Counted from the first letter of the stretch, positions 6,766 to 14,750 are shown. The stretch is DNA of 25,773 nt from JASMHC01 sp042092935 (GCA_042092935.1 JBELFK010000023.1:1-25773), one strand, 5' to 3'. The notes: generated by a model from the letters alone, not told the origin. Made by a program: numbers and translations.

Positions 6766-9077
6766 TCGGTGCATTGAAAACCGGCCTTCGGGTTTCGGCG
6801 CTTCTACTCGCGCTCGTGTTTCCGCTTCTTGCGGTGGCCCAAGACAGCACGACGCCCGACTATGACGCATGGGTCGCTGTCGCGGAACGCGGCGAGGCCG
6901 CCGTGGATTCGGCGCGCGCCAGCAACGCTGCGCTTGAAGAGTTGCGCAGCCAAATCGTTTTGTGGCGACAAATATTCCTGACGGCTCAGGGCATCTCAGC
7001 CGACCGGATCGCGACATTGCAGGAGCAATTCAAGGCGCTGGGGCCCGCGCCAGGCGAGGGCCAGCCTGCTGAGGGTGCGGAGATTGCGCAGCGCAGGGAT
7101 GAACTGAACACCCAGATCGCACGCCTCCAAGCGCCGATCAAACGGGCGGAAGAGGCCTATAAACGAGCAGATGGCGTAATCAAGGAAATCGACAGAATAA
7201 TCCGCGAGCGCCAGACGTCACTTCTGTTCGAGCTTGGACCGACGCCGCTCAATCCGGTCTATTGGGCACGCGGATATGACGAGGGCAGCAAAAGCATTAA
7301 CGGTCTGATTGCCGGAATTCGTAGTAGTCTCGACAACCCTATCCAACAGAAAACACTGCGCGAACGGCTGTTGCCCATCGTGGCCTTGATTGGTGTCGGA
7401 CTGGTTCTGCTAAGTCGTGGCGGCAGTTGGACCTTCCGGTTCAGCGAAAGTCTTCGCAACCGGTTTCAGGTCCGAGGCTTTTTGTGGCAATTTCTGCTTT
7501 CAATCGGTCAGCTGGTCCTGCCTCTGGCGGGGGTCTATGCCCTTGTTCAAGCGGCGAACTTTTCGGATATCGGTGGTCCGCGAACCGACGTGCTGCTTGC
7601 GGGTATGCCCTATTGGGCTGGCATTCTGATCGTTGGCCAGTGGCTTGCGGGCCGCATCTTTGGCAAAGTGGAAGACGACGCGATCTATAAACTCGGGGCC
7701 GAAAGAAACCTTTTTGCGCGGCGCCTGATTCTTGGGCTAACATCGTTGCTGATGATTGACGGGATGGTTTCGGCCATCGCCGTACGCGATTTTTATTCAC
7801 CCGAAGCTAGTGCGGTTATTGGCTTCCCGCTTGTGGTGATCGGCGCGCTGCTACTGTTTCGATTTGCACGCCTTTTGACCGGTGTCTGGTCAAGCCACGG
7901 CACCGAATCCACGGCGATTAGCAACCGTCTGTTGGTTTATCTTGGGCGCGCCATGATGTTCGCTGCGGTTCTCAGCCCCGTGCTCGCCGCCATCGGATAC
8001 GAGGCCGCCTCGAACAGTTTGATTTATCCGGCCATCGCTACCCTCGGTCCGATTGGTCTTGTGATCGTGCTGCATAATCTGTTTACTGAGGCCTATATCC
8101 TTGTCACCGGTGACAAAGAGCAGCGCGAATCCCTTGTCACGGTACTGTTCGGTTACTTTCTTGTGCTGACAACTCTTCCAGTTCTGGCGCTGATCTGGGG
8201 GGCGCGGCTTGCGGACCTGTCTGAGGCTTGGACCCGCTTTCAGGGTGGTTTTGCCCTCGGCGACAACAGAATCTCTCCGACGGATTTGCTTGGCTTCATT
8301 CTTTTCTTCGCGATTGGCTATTCCATCACGCGGGTTTTGCAAGGCACGCTAAAAAACTCGGTTTTACCAAAAACCAAGATCGACACGGGCGGACAGAACG
8401 CCATCGTGTCGGGCACCGGTTATATCGGAATTTTTCTTTCTGCGCTGATTGCCATCTCCTCGGCCGGCATCGACCTGTCGTCACTGGCAATAGTCGCGGG
8501 TGCGCTGTCGGTTGGTATCGGTTTCGGGCTGCAAAATATCGTCTCGAACTTCGTGTCGGGCATTATCCTGCTGATCGAACGGCCCATCGCAATTGGCGAT
8601 TGGATCGAGGTCGGCGGCCAAATGGGCAATGTCCGTGATATTTCCGTGCGCTCGACGCGGATCGAAACCTTTGACCGCACCGATTTGATCATCCCGAACG
8701 CTGATCTCGTCAGCGGGCAGGTGACCAATTGGACGCGCGGCAATCTTCGTGGGCGGGTCATCGTACCGGTTGGCGTCGCCTATGGCAGCGACACCAAGCA
8801 CGTCGAAAGCATCTTGCTCGACATTGCAAAAAGCCATCCGAATGTCATGCTAACCCCTTTACCATCTGTCATTTTTCAGGGTTTCGGGGCCAGTAGCCTA
8901 GATTTCGAGATCCGTGCCATCCTTAAGGACGTGAACTGGATCCTGCAAACCAAGTCCGACATCAACCACGCGGTCGCCAAACGCTTTGTCGAGGCTGGTA
9001 TCGAAATTCCATTCAACCAAAGCGAAATCACCATTCGCAATCTGGAAGATTGGCTTGCACGAGAGAAACCCTCATGA
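6762..9077 (+). CDS. MscS-family mechanosensitive channel with DUF3772-type periplasmic N-terminus
   Basis: Large inner-membrane channel of 771 residues. A Sec signal peptide (residues 1-27, cleavage probably after AVA) is followed by a helical periplasmic part rich in Glu, Ala and Arg (about 30-160, including ELRSQIVLWRQIF and ARLQAPIKRAEEAYKRA), then around ten hydrophobic segments, and the MscS core at about residues 560-690. The core has the pore helix AGALSVGIGFGLQNIVSNF, then LLIERPIAIGDWIEVGG and the beta domain RSTRIETFDRTDLIIPNADL. The C-terminus carries the usual ferredoxin-like MscS domain ending IEIPFNQSEI. It likely releases solutes on hypo-osmotic shock. It overlaps cysK upstream and alaX downstream by ATGA junctions, so it is inside an operon. 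Confidence 0.92.
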   Translation: MIGALKTGLRVSALLLALVFPLLAVAQDSTTPDYDAWVAVAERGEAAVDSARASNAALEELRSQIVLWRQIFLTAQGISADRIATLQEQFKALGPAPGEGQPAEGAEIAQRRDELNTQIARLQAPIKRAEEAYKRADGVIKEIDRIIRERQTSLLFELGPTPLNPVYWARGYDEGSKSINGLIAGIRSSLDNPIQQKTLRERLLPIVALIGVGLVLLSRGGSWTFRFSESLRNRFQVRGFLWQFLLSIGQLVLPLAGVYALVQAANFSDIGGPRTDVLLAGMPYWAGILIVGQWLAGRIFGKVEDDAIYKLGAERNLFARRLILGLTSLLMIDGMVSAIAVRDFYSPEASAVIGFPLVVIGALLLFRFARLLTGVWSSHGTESTAISNRLLVYLGRAMMFAAVLSPVLAAIGYEAASNSLIYPAIATLGPIGLVIVLHNLFTEAYILVTGDKEQRESLVTVLFGYFLVLTTLPVLALIWGARLADLSEAWTRFQGGFALGDNRISPTDLLGFILFFAIGYSITRVLQGTLKNSVLPKTKIDTGGQNAIVSGTGYIGIFLSALIAISSAGIDLSSLAIVAGALSVGIGFGLQNIVSNFVSGIILLIERPIAIGDWIEVGGQMGNVRDISVRSTRIETFDRTDLIIPNADLVSGQVTNWTRGNLRGRVIVPVGVAYGSDTKHVESILLDIAKSHPNVMLTPLPSVIFQGFGASSLDFEIRAILKDVNWILQTKSDINHAVAKRFVEAGIEIPFNQSEITIRNLEDWLAREKPS

Positions 9078-9805
9078 CAACTCCGCTGTTTCGCGACGAC
9101 GCATATCTCCGGCAAGCGACAGCCAAGGTCACTGCCTTAAACGACCTCGGCGGGATCATTCTGGACGCAACGATCTTCTACCCCACCGGCGGAGGCCAGC
9201 CGGGCGATTCAGGCACGCTGACATGGGACGGCGGCACATGCGAGATCGCCACGACCCTCAAAGGCGACGGCACTGAGATTATCCTCGTGCCCAAGGATGG
9301 CTCTGACCTGCCGCCCGTTGGAACCCGCGTCACCCAAACCCTCGACTGGGACACCCGCTACCGTCTGATGCGCGTCCACACCGCGCTGCATTTGCTGTCG
9401 GTCGTGATCCCGCTGCCGGTGACAGGTGGCGCGATCACCGCCGTCAAAGGCCGTCTGGATTTCGACATGCCCGATCACCCAGGCGAAAAAGACGCGCTTG
9501 CTGCCAAGCTGCAAGAGCTCATCGACCGCGATTTGGAAGTGACCACAGATTGGATCACCGACGCCGAGCTTGAGGCCAACCCACAGATGGTCAAAACCAT
9601 GTCCGTCAAACCCCCCATGGGGTCGGGCAAAGTCCGCCTCGTCCGCATTGGGGCAGGGGATGCCCAGGTCGATCTACAACCCTGCGGAGGCACCCACGTC
9701 GCCCGCACCGGTGAAATCGGCCAGATTTCGATCGGCAAGATCGAGAAGAAAGGCCGGATGAACCGGCGGGTGAATGTTTTGATCGACGCGTTGTTGATTA
9801 ATTAG
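9074..9805 (+). CDS. alaX: Stand-alone alanyl-tRNA editing protein (AlaX type)
   Basis: Homologue of the editing domain of alanyl-tRNA synthetase; hydrolyses mischarged Ser-tRNA(Ala) in trans. The 243-residue product shows FYPTGGGQPGD near the N-terminus, the zinc/catalytic HxxxH motif in RVHTALHLL (H102, H106) and the second pair in CGGTHVARTGEIG (C204, H208). It has the length of the longer AlaX class with the N-terminal beta-barrel, but no C-Ala extension. The start ATG 9074 overlaps the mscS stop (ATGA); an upstream in-frame ATG at 9050 lies inside mscS and is less likely. The next good terminator is 170 bases downstream. Confidence 0.9.
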   Translation: MTTPLFRDDAYLRQATAKVTALNDLGGIILDATIFYPTGGGQPGDSGTLTWDGGTCEIATTLKGDGTEIILVPKDGSDLPPVGTRVTQTLDWDTRYRLMRVHTALHLLSVVIPLPVTGGAITAVKGRLDFDMPDHPGEKDALAAKLQELIDRDLEVTTDWITDAELEANPQMVKTMSVKPPMGSGKVRLVRIGAGDAQVDLQPCGGTHVARTGEIGQISIGKIEKKGRMNRRVNVLIDALLIN

Positions 9806-9975
9806 CAAAATGGACTATTATCGGGGCGTGGTTCGTAAAGAGCTTCTAGGGTGCGTATCAGTCGCTTATTGACGTGCCCCGCAGGACGAACACGGAGCGA
9901 CCCGTGTTAGACAGGACACATAATGGTGGATTCCGACCCCTTGAGCTAAGGACTCGCTACTACTGTCGCCACAAC
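9806..9975. other. Unassigned stretch between alaX and its terminator
   Basis: About 170 bases without a recognisable gene. It contains a 7-bp hairpin (AACACGG / CCGTGTT, 9889-9908) and an outer CGGGGC / GCCCCG pair (9822-9827 with 9876-9881), so the transcribed strand may fold. A 20-codon frame starts at 9810 but has no ribosome-binding site. It may be a long 3' untranslated region of alaX, a small RNA that uses the following terminator, or remains of an inserted element. I compared it with what I remember of tRNA, tmRNA, 6S, SRP and RNase P RNAs and saw no match. Confidence 0.4.
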
Positions 9976-10005
9976 AGGCCGCCTTCGGGCGGCCTTTATT
10001 ATATT
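9976..10005 (+). terminator. Rho-independent terminator with UUCG loop
   Basis: Perfect 8-bp stem AGGCCGCC / GGCGGCCT closed by a TTCG tetraloop and followed by TTATTATATT on the plus strand. It ends plus-strand transcription from alaX or from a small RNA upstream of it. On the minus strand no T-run follows the hairpin, so it would serve the gene at 9999-10463 poorly. Confidence 0.85.
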
Positions 10006-10463
10006 GGAGGTTGAAGGCTGCCAACACGACCACCATGAGGATTTCTACCAAGATATGCAGTCACGACAGTGTAGTAATACTCATCTTCCGAATTCCGCAA
10101 CTGAATTATGGCCGTTCCAGAAGAGGACTGTACGACAGCAAGTTTATTCGCTCTGTCTCCGCCTTCAAAATGTAATGGAGCATAGGGCCTAATAATTGAG
10201 GCAACGAACTGATTGACTTGCTTGAACCCGTCGAATCCTCGTTGAAGCATTTCCCTACGATGCTTGTCATAAATATGAACAGCCCCAAATTTTCGCCGGC
10301 CGAAAGTCAGATAGATATTGCCTTTTGGAAAACTCAGCCCTCGGGATTTGATCTCGGGAACGCTCGCAAACGCAAAGCTGTGGCAGTTTGGATGAAGAAT
10401 GCGTGTGTTTGGAGATGTCAATTCGCTCGGTCTCAATAGATATACAATCAATGAGGGTGCCAT
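9999..10463 (-). CDS. Unrecognised small protein in a low-G+C island
   Basis: Frame of 154 codons with a plausible protein-like C-terminal two thirds: KGNIYLTFGRRKFGAVHI, then DKHRREML, a central DGFKQVNQFVASII segment, ANKLAVVQSSSGTAIIQL and DEYYYTVVTAYLGR. The order HI-x2-KH, an alternating beta-type middle and a late T-A-Y recalls RNase-like toxin folds of the Barnase/EndoU/ColicinE5/RelE (BECR) group, but this is only a pattern impression. The first ~35 residues look less natural and the ATG at 10463 has no clear ribosome-binding site, so the true start may be further in or on another codon. Three sampled 60-base lines here are 42-48% G+C, lower than neighbouring genes, which suggests recent transfer. 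It stands alone, facing the alaX terminator. Confidence 0.45.
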   Translation of the reverse strand: MAPSLIVYLLRPSELTSPNTRILHPNCHSFAFASVPEIKSRGLSFPKGNIYLTFGRRKFGAVHIYDKHRREMLQRGFDGFKQVNQFVASIIRPYAPLHFEGGDRANKLAVVQSSSGTAIIQLRNSEDEYYYTVVTAYLGRNPHGGRVGSLQPPI

Positions 10464-10562
10464 GAGACTGATGCAAGCATAAATTGAGTTGCCCTTCGCG
10501 CATTGACCATTCGCACTCGGCCGCTTTAGCCTCGTCTGCGACCCTGAACGCGGAGCATCCTC

Positions 10563-11528
10563 ATGGCCTCAAACGAATGGAACCACACGCCCAAAGACCT
10601 TCCGCTGGGGGTCAATCCGCTGTTCCAATGGCCCCTTCGGCCCAAAGCCGTCTTCCTCTGGTACTGGTCCGCGTGGTTCCCGATCTCGATCAACCTCGGG
10701 ATCGTCGCGCTGGCCTACGCCGTCTATATGTGGACATCCCCGACGCTGACCGAGGCCGCGAGCCCGGGTCTCTGGATACTATCCATCCTGATCCGTAATC
10801 TGATTATCGTGACCCTTCTGGCCCAGGGGCTTCACGTTGTTTTCCACAGCAAGCAACTTCAGGGAGGCGCGCATAAATACGACCCGAGGCCCTTTCCCCG
10901 TCAGGGCCGCGTTTTCACCTTCAACAGCCAGTTCTGGGACAACGTGTTTTGGGCGCTCGCTTCGGGCGTCACAATCTGGAGCGCCTATGAGGCTTTGATC
11001 TGGTGGGCAATGGCCAACGGTTATGCAGGTGTCTGGCTGTGGTCCGACGGTTGGGTCTGGTTCCTCGCCGTGTTCCTGCTGATCCCCGTATGGGAGAGTT
11101 TCTATTTCTACTGGGTCCACAGGTTGCTGCACACCAACTTCATGTACCGTTTCCACGCGCTGCATCACCGCAACACCGACATCGGCCCATGGTCGGGTCT
11201 GTCGATGCACCCTGTCGAGCATGTCTTCTACTTTGGCACCGCGCTGATCCACTTTGTCGTCCCGACGCATCCGGTGCACATGATCGCCCACCTGATGTTC
11301 TACGGTCTCTACGCGATCACCACCCACACCGGTTTCGAAGGGGTCTGGGTCGCGGGCCGCAAACGTCTGCAACTGGGGATGTTCCACCACCAAATGCACC
11401 ACCGGTATTTTGAGGTGAACTACGGCTCGCTCGACGTGCCATGGGACAAGTTCTTCGGCACCTTCCACGACGGCACACCCGAGGGGAAGGCGATGATGAA
11501 AGAGCGGCTCAGGACGCGGCGGCGGTAG
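10563..11528 (+). CDS. Sterol desaturase / fatty acid hydroxylase superfamily membrane protein
   Basis: Integral-membrane di-iron oxygenase family protein of 321 residues. About five hydrophobic segments are visible, and the histidine clusters that bind the iron pair are in order: HRLLH (about residue 188), HALHH (about 198), and HHQMHH (about 278), with additional HPVEH and HVVFH. Substrate is unknown: members act on sterols, carotenoids, fatty acids or ceramide-like lipids, and Rhodobacteraceae rarely make sterols, so a lipid hydroxylase is more likely. ATG 10563 follows GGAG at seven-base spacing. It is convergent with icd and separated from it by a shared terminator. The basic tail KERLRTRRR is probably cytoplasmic. 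Confidence 0.9.
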   Translation: MASNEWNHTPKDLPLGVNPLFQWPLRPKAVFLWYWSAWFPISINLGIVALAYAVYMWTSPTLTEAASPGLWILSILIRNLIIVTLLAQGLHVVFHSKQLQGGAHKYDPRPFPRQGRVFTFNSQFWDNVFWALASGVTIWSAYEALIWWAMANGYAGVWLWSDGWVWFLAVFLLIPVWESFYFYWVHRLLHTNFMYRFHALHHRNTDIGPWSGLSMHPVEHVFYFGTALIHFVVPTHPVHMIAHLMFYGLYAITTHTGFEGVWVAGRKRLQLGMFHHQMHHRYFEVNYGSLDVPWDKFFGTFHDGTPEGKAMMKERLRTRRR

Positions 11529-11570
11529 CAGCGTCGCCCTCCAAGACTGACCATTTCCGGCCGGGGTATT

Positions 11571-11610
11571 TGTACAGATGTGGTCGGCGATATGTACAAA
11601 TGCGGTCGCC
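11571..11610. repeat. Imperfect tandem pair around TGTACA
   Basis: Two 18-base units begin at 11571 and 11593 (period 22 bases) and agree at 15 of 18 positions. Each starts with the palindrome TGTACA and runs on as ATG-TGGTCGGC or ATG-CGGTCGCC. A period of about two helical turns would put both on one face of DNA. No function is known; it lies between two convergent genes, where a promoter operator is not expected. Confidence 0.5.
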
Positions 11611-11614
11611 TCAA

Positions 11615-11652
11615 CGCAAAAACGCCCGAGGTTTCCCCCCAGGCGTTTTGCG
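11615..11652. terminator. Bidirectional terminator between the sterol-desaturase-family gene and icd
   Basis: Long stem CGCAAAAACGCC / GGCGTTTTGCG with one bulged A and a C-rich loop. A-rich and T-rich stem ends make it usable from both strands: it ends icd on the minus strand 20-55 bases after the stop and the convergent gene on the plus strand. Confidence 0.75.
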
Positions 11653-11670
11653 AGTTTGTCGTGGGTTGGT

Positions 11671-13884
11671 TTACCCGATGATCGCGTTCAAAGTGGCGCT
11701 TGGGCGCATGACTTTGGCGACTTTTGCCGGATCGGTGTGGTAGTAGCCACCGATGTCCGCAGCCGGGCCTTGCGAGGCGGCGAGTTCAGCAAGGATCGCC
11801 TCTTCTCCGTCGGCCAAGGCTTTGGCAACATTGGAAAATTCCTCGGCCAGTGCGGCGTCGTCGGACTGTGCCGCAAGCGCCTCGGCCCAGTAGCGGGCGA
11901 ACCAATAGTGGCTGTCGCGGTTGTCGGGCTGACCGACCTTGCGCGACGGCGAACGGTTGTCGTCCAGAATACCTTGCGTCGCGTCCTCGGCGGCACGCCC
12001 GAGAACACCCGCCTTGGCGTTACCCTTTGAATCTGCAAGGAAATTCAGGCTTTCCCCAAGGGCACAAAACTCACCCATCGAGTCCCAACGCAGGTGGCTT
12101 TCTTCGACCAACTGCTGAACGTGCTTGGGGGCCGAGCCGCCAGCGCCGGTTTCAAACAGGCCGCCACCGTTCATCAGCTTCACAATCGAAAGCATCTTTG
12201 CCGATGTACCCAGTTCAAGAATTGGGAACAGGTCCGTCAGGTAGTCCCGCAAAACGTTGCCTGTGATGGCAATGCTGTCCTGACCAGCGGTGATGGTTTT
12301 CAGCGATTGCGCGGTTGCTTCCCGCGGGGCCATGATCTGGAATTTGTTAGCAACACCAGCAGCTTCCAGTGCGGGCTTAACGTAGTCGATCAACTGTGCA
12401 TCATGGGCACGGTCAGCGTTCAACCAAAAGATCGCCTCGGAACCGGTGAGGCGCTGGCGGTCGATTGCCAGTTCGATCCAGTTCAGGATCGGCGCCTTTT
12501 TCACGGTGCAGGACCGCCAGATATCTCCGGCCTCAACACTGTGGCTGTGAAGCGTCTCGCCGTTGGCCAGCACAACCCGAATCGTGCCGTCAGCGGGGGC
12601 CTCAAACGTCGTTGGGTGCGAGCCGTATTCCTCGGCCTTTTGGGCCATCAGACCCACGTTGGCGACAGAACCAGCGGTTGTCACATCAAGTGCGCCGTTG
12701 GTTTTGAAGAAGTTGATCGCTTCGTCGTAAACAGGGGCGTAGCAGCGATCAGGGATCACGCAGTTCGTGTCGCCCTTGTTGCCCGCTTCGTTCCAGCCTT
12801 TGCCGCCCGCGCGAATGATCGCTGGCAGGGATGCGTCGATGATAACGTCTGACGGCACGTGGAGGTTGGTGATGCCTTTGTCGCTGTCGACCATATACAT
12901 TGACGGGCGGTCCAGCGCGTCGATCTCGGCCTTGATTTCAGCGGCGTTGTCCATTCCGTCGATCACGGCGAGAACCGCGCCGAGACCAGAGTTGGGCGAG
13001 CCACCCGCGGCGGCGATTGCTGCGCCGTGGTTGTCCCAAACCGAACCCAGCCAGGCTTTGACACCGTGGCCAAAGATGATTGGGTCGGAAACCTTCATCA
13101 TCGTCGCTTTGAGGTGAAGCGAGAACATGGTGCCGTCGGCTTTGGTGTCTTCGATTGCCTCGGTAAGGAAGGCCGACAGGACTTTTGCCGACATGAATGT
13201 CGCGTCAGCGACGGTGCCTTCCTCAAGCGGCCAGACGTCTTTCAACGTGGTCACCGAACCGTCGTTGCCGACAAATTCGATCTTCGCATCACCGGCCTGA
13301 GCCGCCGAGATCGTGGCTGACACTTCGTTGGCGAAGAAGTCGTTGCCCGACATTGAGCTGACCTTGGTCTTGCTGTCCGATGCCCAAGCCCCCATCGAGT
13401 GTGGGTTGTTTTGTGCGTATTTCTTGACCGCCTTGGCCGAGCGACGATCCGAGTTGCCCTCGCGCAGAACCGGGTTTACAGCCGAGCCTTTGATGGCATC
13501 ATAGCGCGCCTTGATGGCGGCTTCTTCGTCGTTCGCGGGGTTCTCGGGATAGTTTGGCAAATCGTAGCCCTGGCCCTGAAGCTCGGTCACGGCGGCAACG
13601 AGTTGGGGAACGGATGCCGAGATGTTTGGCAGTTTGATGACGTTGGCGTCTGGTGTTGTCACTAGCACACCAAGCTCGGCCAGGTCGTCTGACTGGCGCT
13701 GTGCGTCTGTCAGGCCTTCGGGGAAGGTGGCGATGATGCGGCCTGCCAGCGAAATGTCTTTCGTGCCGACGGAAACGCCAGCAGCAGATGCGAATTTGCG
13801 GACGATCGGCAAAAGCGAAGCGCTTGCCAGTTCCGGGGCTTCGTCAACGATTGTATAGAGGATGTCGGCTGTTTTATCTGCCAT
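11671..13884 (-). CDS. icd: NADP-dependent isocitrate dehydrogenase, monomeric type
   Basis: TCA-cycle enzyme converting isocitrate to 2-oxoglutarate with NADP+, cytoplasmic. The 737-residue length and sequence are those of the monomeric IDH family (~740 residues) and not the ~400-residue dimeric family. Recognisable family blocks include IVDEAPELASASLLPI at the N-terminus, NPVLREGNSDRRSA with the substrate-binding Ser/Arg, NNPHSMGAW, HLKATMMKVSDPIIFGH, CVIPDRCYAPVYDEAINF, SGSV-like SVEAGDIWRS, and ELAASQGPAADIGGYY near the end. ATG 13884 follows GAAAGG. It is divergent from dsrE2 with a 362-bp gap. It seems part of the host background, not of the sulfur locus, though its NADPH could matter to neighbouring redox enzymes. 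Confidence 0.95.
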   Translation of the reverse strand: MADKTADILYTIVDEAPELASASLLPIVRKFASAAGVSVGTKDISLAGRIIATFPEGLTDAQRQSDDLAELGVLVTTPDANVIKLPNISASVPQLVAAVTELQGQGYDLPNYPENPANDEEAAIKARYDAIKGSAVNPVLREGNSDRRSAKAVKKYAQNNPHSMGAWASDSKTKVSSMSGNDFFANEVSATISAAQAGDAKIEFVGNDGSVTTLKDVWPLEEGTVADATFMSAKVLSAFLTEAIEDTKADGTMFSLHLKATMMKVSDPIIFGHGVKAWLGSVWDNHGAAIAAAGGSPNSGLGAVLAVIDGMDNAAEIKAEIDALDRPSMYMVDSDKGITNLHVPSDVIIDASLPAIIRAGGKGWNEAGNKGDTNCVIPDRCYAPVYDEAINFFKTNGALDVTTAGSVANVGLMAQKAEEYGSHPTTFEAPADGTIRVVLANGETLHSHSVEAGDIWRSCTVKKAPILNWIELAIDRQRLTGSEAIFWLNADRAHDAQLIDYVKPALEAAGVANKFQIMAPREATAQSLKTITAGQDSIAITGNVLRDYLTDLFPILELGTSAKMLSIVKLMNGGGLFETGAGGSAPKHVQQLVEESHLRWDSMGEFCALGESLNFLADSKGNAKAGVLGRAAEDATQGILDDNRSPSRKVGQPDNRDSHYWFARYWAEALAAQSDDAALAEEFSNVAKALADGEEAILAELAASQGPAADIGGYYHTDPAKVAKVMRPSATLNAIIG

Positions 13885-14190
13885 CTTTCAAGACCTTTCA
13901 GCGATCATTTCAAGCATCGAAGATGCGGTATCGCTATGCTGTGTTGAATATTACGTTTTTGCATACATTGGTATACCGTTTGATAAAATGGCTTTTAGGA
14001 GTCTTTGGCGGCGGACGCAAGACATTTCAGCCAGACGGACTGAGAATAGGCGTTTAAACACCGCGTTTTGGCCGATCAAGCGGTGAATTTTCCACGTTGC
14101 ACATCGATTTTGCCCTTCGAAACACTGAAATGTGACCGATTTTCGCCTCAGACCCCCTAAAACAAGTGATTTCACTATGCATGCGAAGGT
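13885..14190. other. Divergent intergenic region between icd and dsrE2
   Basis: About 360 bases without a gene, AT-rich near icd (13941-13990). It must hold the icd promoter on the minus strand and the dsrE2-tusA promoter on the plus strand. A TTGAATATTA element at 13942-13951 repeats the half-site found in the palindrome before dsrE2. I see no other clear element or RNA gene. Confidence 0.6.
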
Positions 14191-14223
14191 TTGAATGCTA
14201 TTAATATTCAAGTTTATCGATAA
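14191..14223 (+). promoter_or_regulatory. Palindrome and candidate promoter of dsrE2-tusA
   Basis: A 21-base imperfect palindrome at 14191-14211 has TTGAAT and ATTCAA arms, with 8 of 10 half-site positions matching, centred on 14201. Its left arm doubles as a possible -35 (TTGAAT), followed after 18 bases by TATCGA (14215-14220) as a weak -10. A second perfect palindrome TTATCGATAA lies at 14214-14223. A protein bound to the first site would block the promoter. Persulfide-sensing ArsR-family repressors (SqrR/BigR type) use ATTC/GAAT-type sites, but the arm orientation here differs, so the regulator is unassigned. Confidence 0.45.
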
Positions 14224-14246
14224 GAGAGAAGCCAAGGGGAGATACC

Positions 14247-14750
14247 ATGCTGGATACTGGCGAACTGGAAAATGCAAAAAGCATGTCCATAATTGTGACC
14301 AAAGGGTCGCTTGATTGGGCATATCCACCGTTCATTCTTGGAACCACGGCAGCCGCGATGGACGTGGACGTCACCATGTTTTTCACTTTCTACGGGCTTC
14401 CTCTGCTCAAGAAAGACCTGAACCTCAAGTTCACGCCGCTTGGGAACCCCGCGATGGAAATGCCCATGATGGGCGGCCATATGGCGATGCCCAATATGAT
14501 GAGCATGCTTCCGGGGGTGGGTTCGATGGCGGGCGGCATGATGAAGAGCCTTATCAAGAAAAAGGGCGTCGCATCGATCCCCGAGCTGCGTGAAGCGGCG
14601 ATTGAATCGGACGTGAAGATGATTGGCTGCCAGATGACGCTCGATCTTTTTGAGTATGATCGTGATGACATGATCGAAGAAATGGAAATCGGCGGTGCTG
14701 CGACCTACATGGAAAAAGCGCTTAAAGCTGACGTCAATCTATTCATCTAA
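14247..14750 (+). CDS. dsrE2: DsrE2-type DsrE/DsrF-like sulfur-transfer protein
   Basis: Member of the DsrE/TusD superfamily, DsrE2 branch, which works with TusA in cytoplasmic persulfide transfer in sulfur oxidisers. The 167-residue product has the family blocks KSMSIIVTKGSLDWAYPPFI, AAAMDVDVTMFFTFYGL and a conserved cysteine in MIGCQMTLDLF (C128, its only Cys). Residues 70-99 form a Met- and Gly-rich hydrophobic stretch (12 Met) typical of DsrE2 proteins and perhaps membrane-seeking. ATG 14247 follows AAGGGGAG at five-base spacing. The tusA start is 35 bp downstream, so the two form one transcript that runs towards the dsr operon. A rhodanese gene, often the third member of this group, is not seen here. 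Confidence 0.9.
   Translation: MLDTGELENAKSMSIIVTKGSLDWAYPPFILGTTAAAMDVDVTMFFTFYGLPLLKKDLNLKFTPLGNPAMEMPMMGGHMAMPNMMSMLPGVGSMAGGMMKSLIKKKGVASIPELREAAIESDVKMIGCQMTLDLFEYDRDDMIEEMEIGGAATYMEKALKADVNLFI

Noticed and set aside
9806..9975. tmRNA, 6S RNA, SRP RNA or tRNA before the terminator
   Set aside because: No T-loop consensus, no CCA end, no tag reading frame, no SRP apical loop and no RNase P conserved blocks could be found by eye.
10267..10503. Upstream frame as the true N-terminus of the orphan gene through a frameshift
   Set aside because: The first ~35 residues look plausible, but there is no visible slippage site and no homologue to compare; a frameshift cannot be supported.
10563..11528. 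True sterol biosynthesis enzyme
   Set aside because: Only the superfamily histidine clusters are visible; no other sterol gene is near and the host group seldom makes sterols.
12094..12852. Plus-strand open frame of 252 codons inside icd
   Set aside because: Lies opposite the well-conserved isocitrate dehydrogenase frame; no recognisable protein and no start signal.
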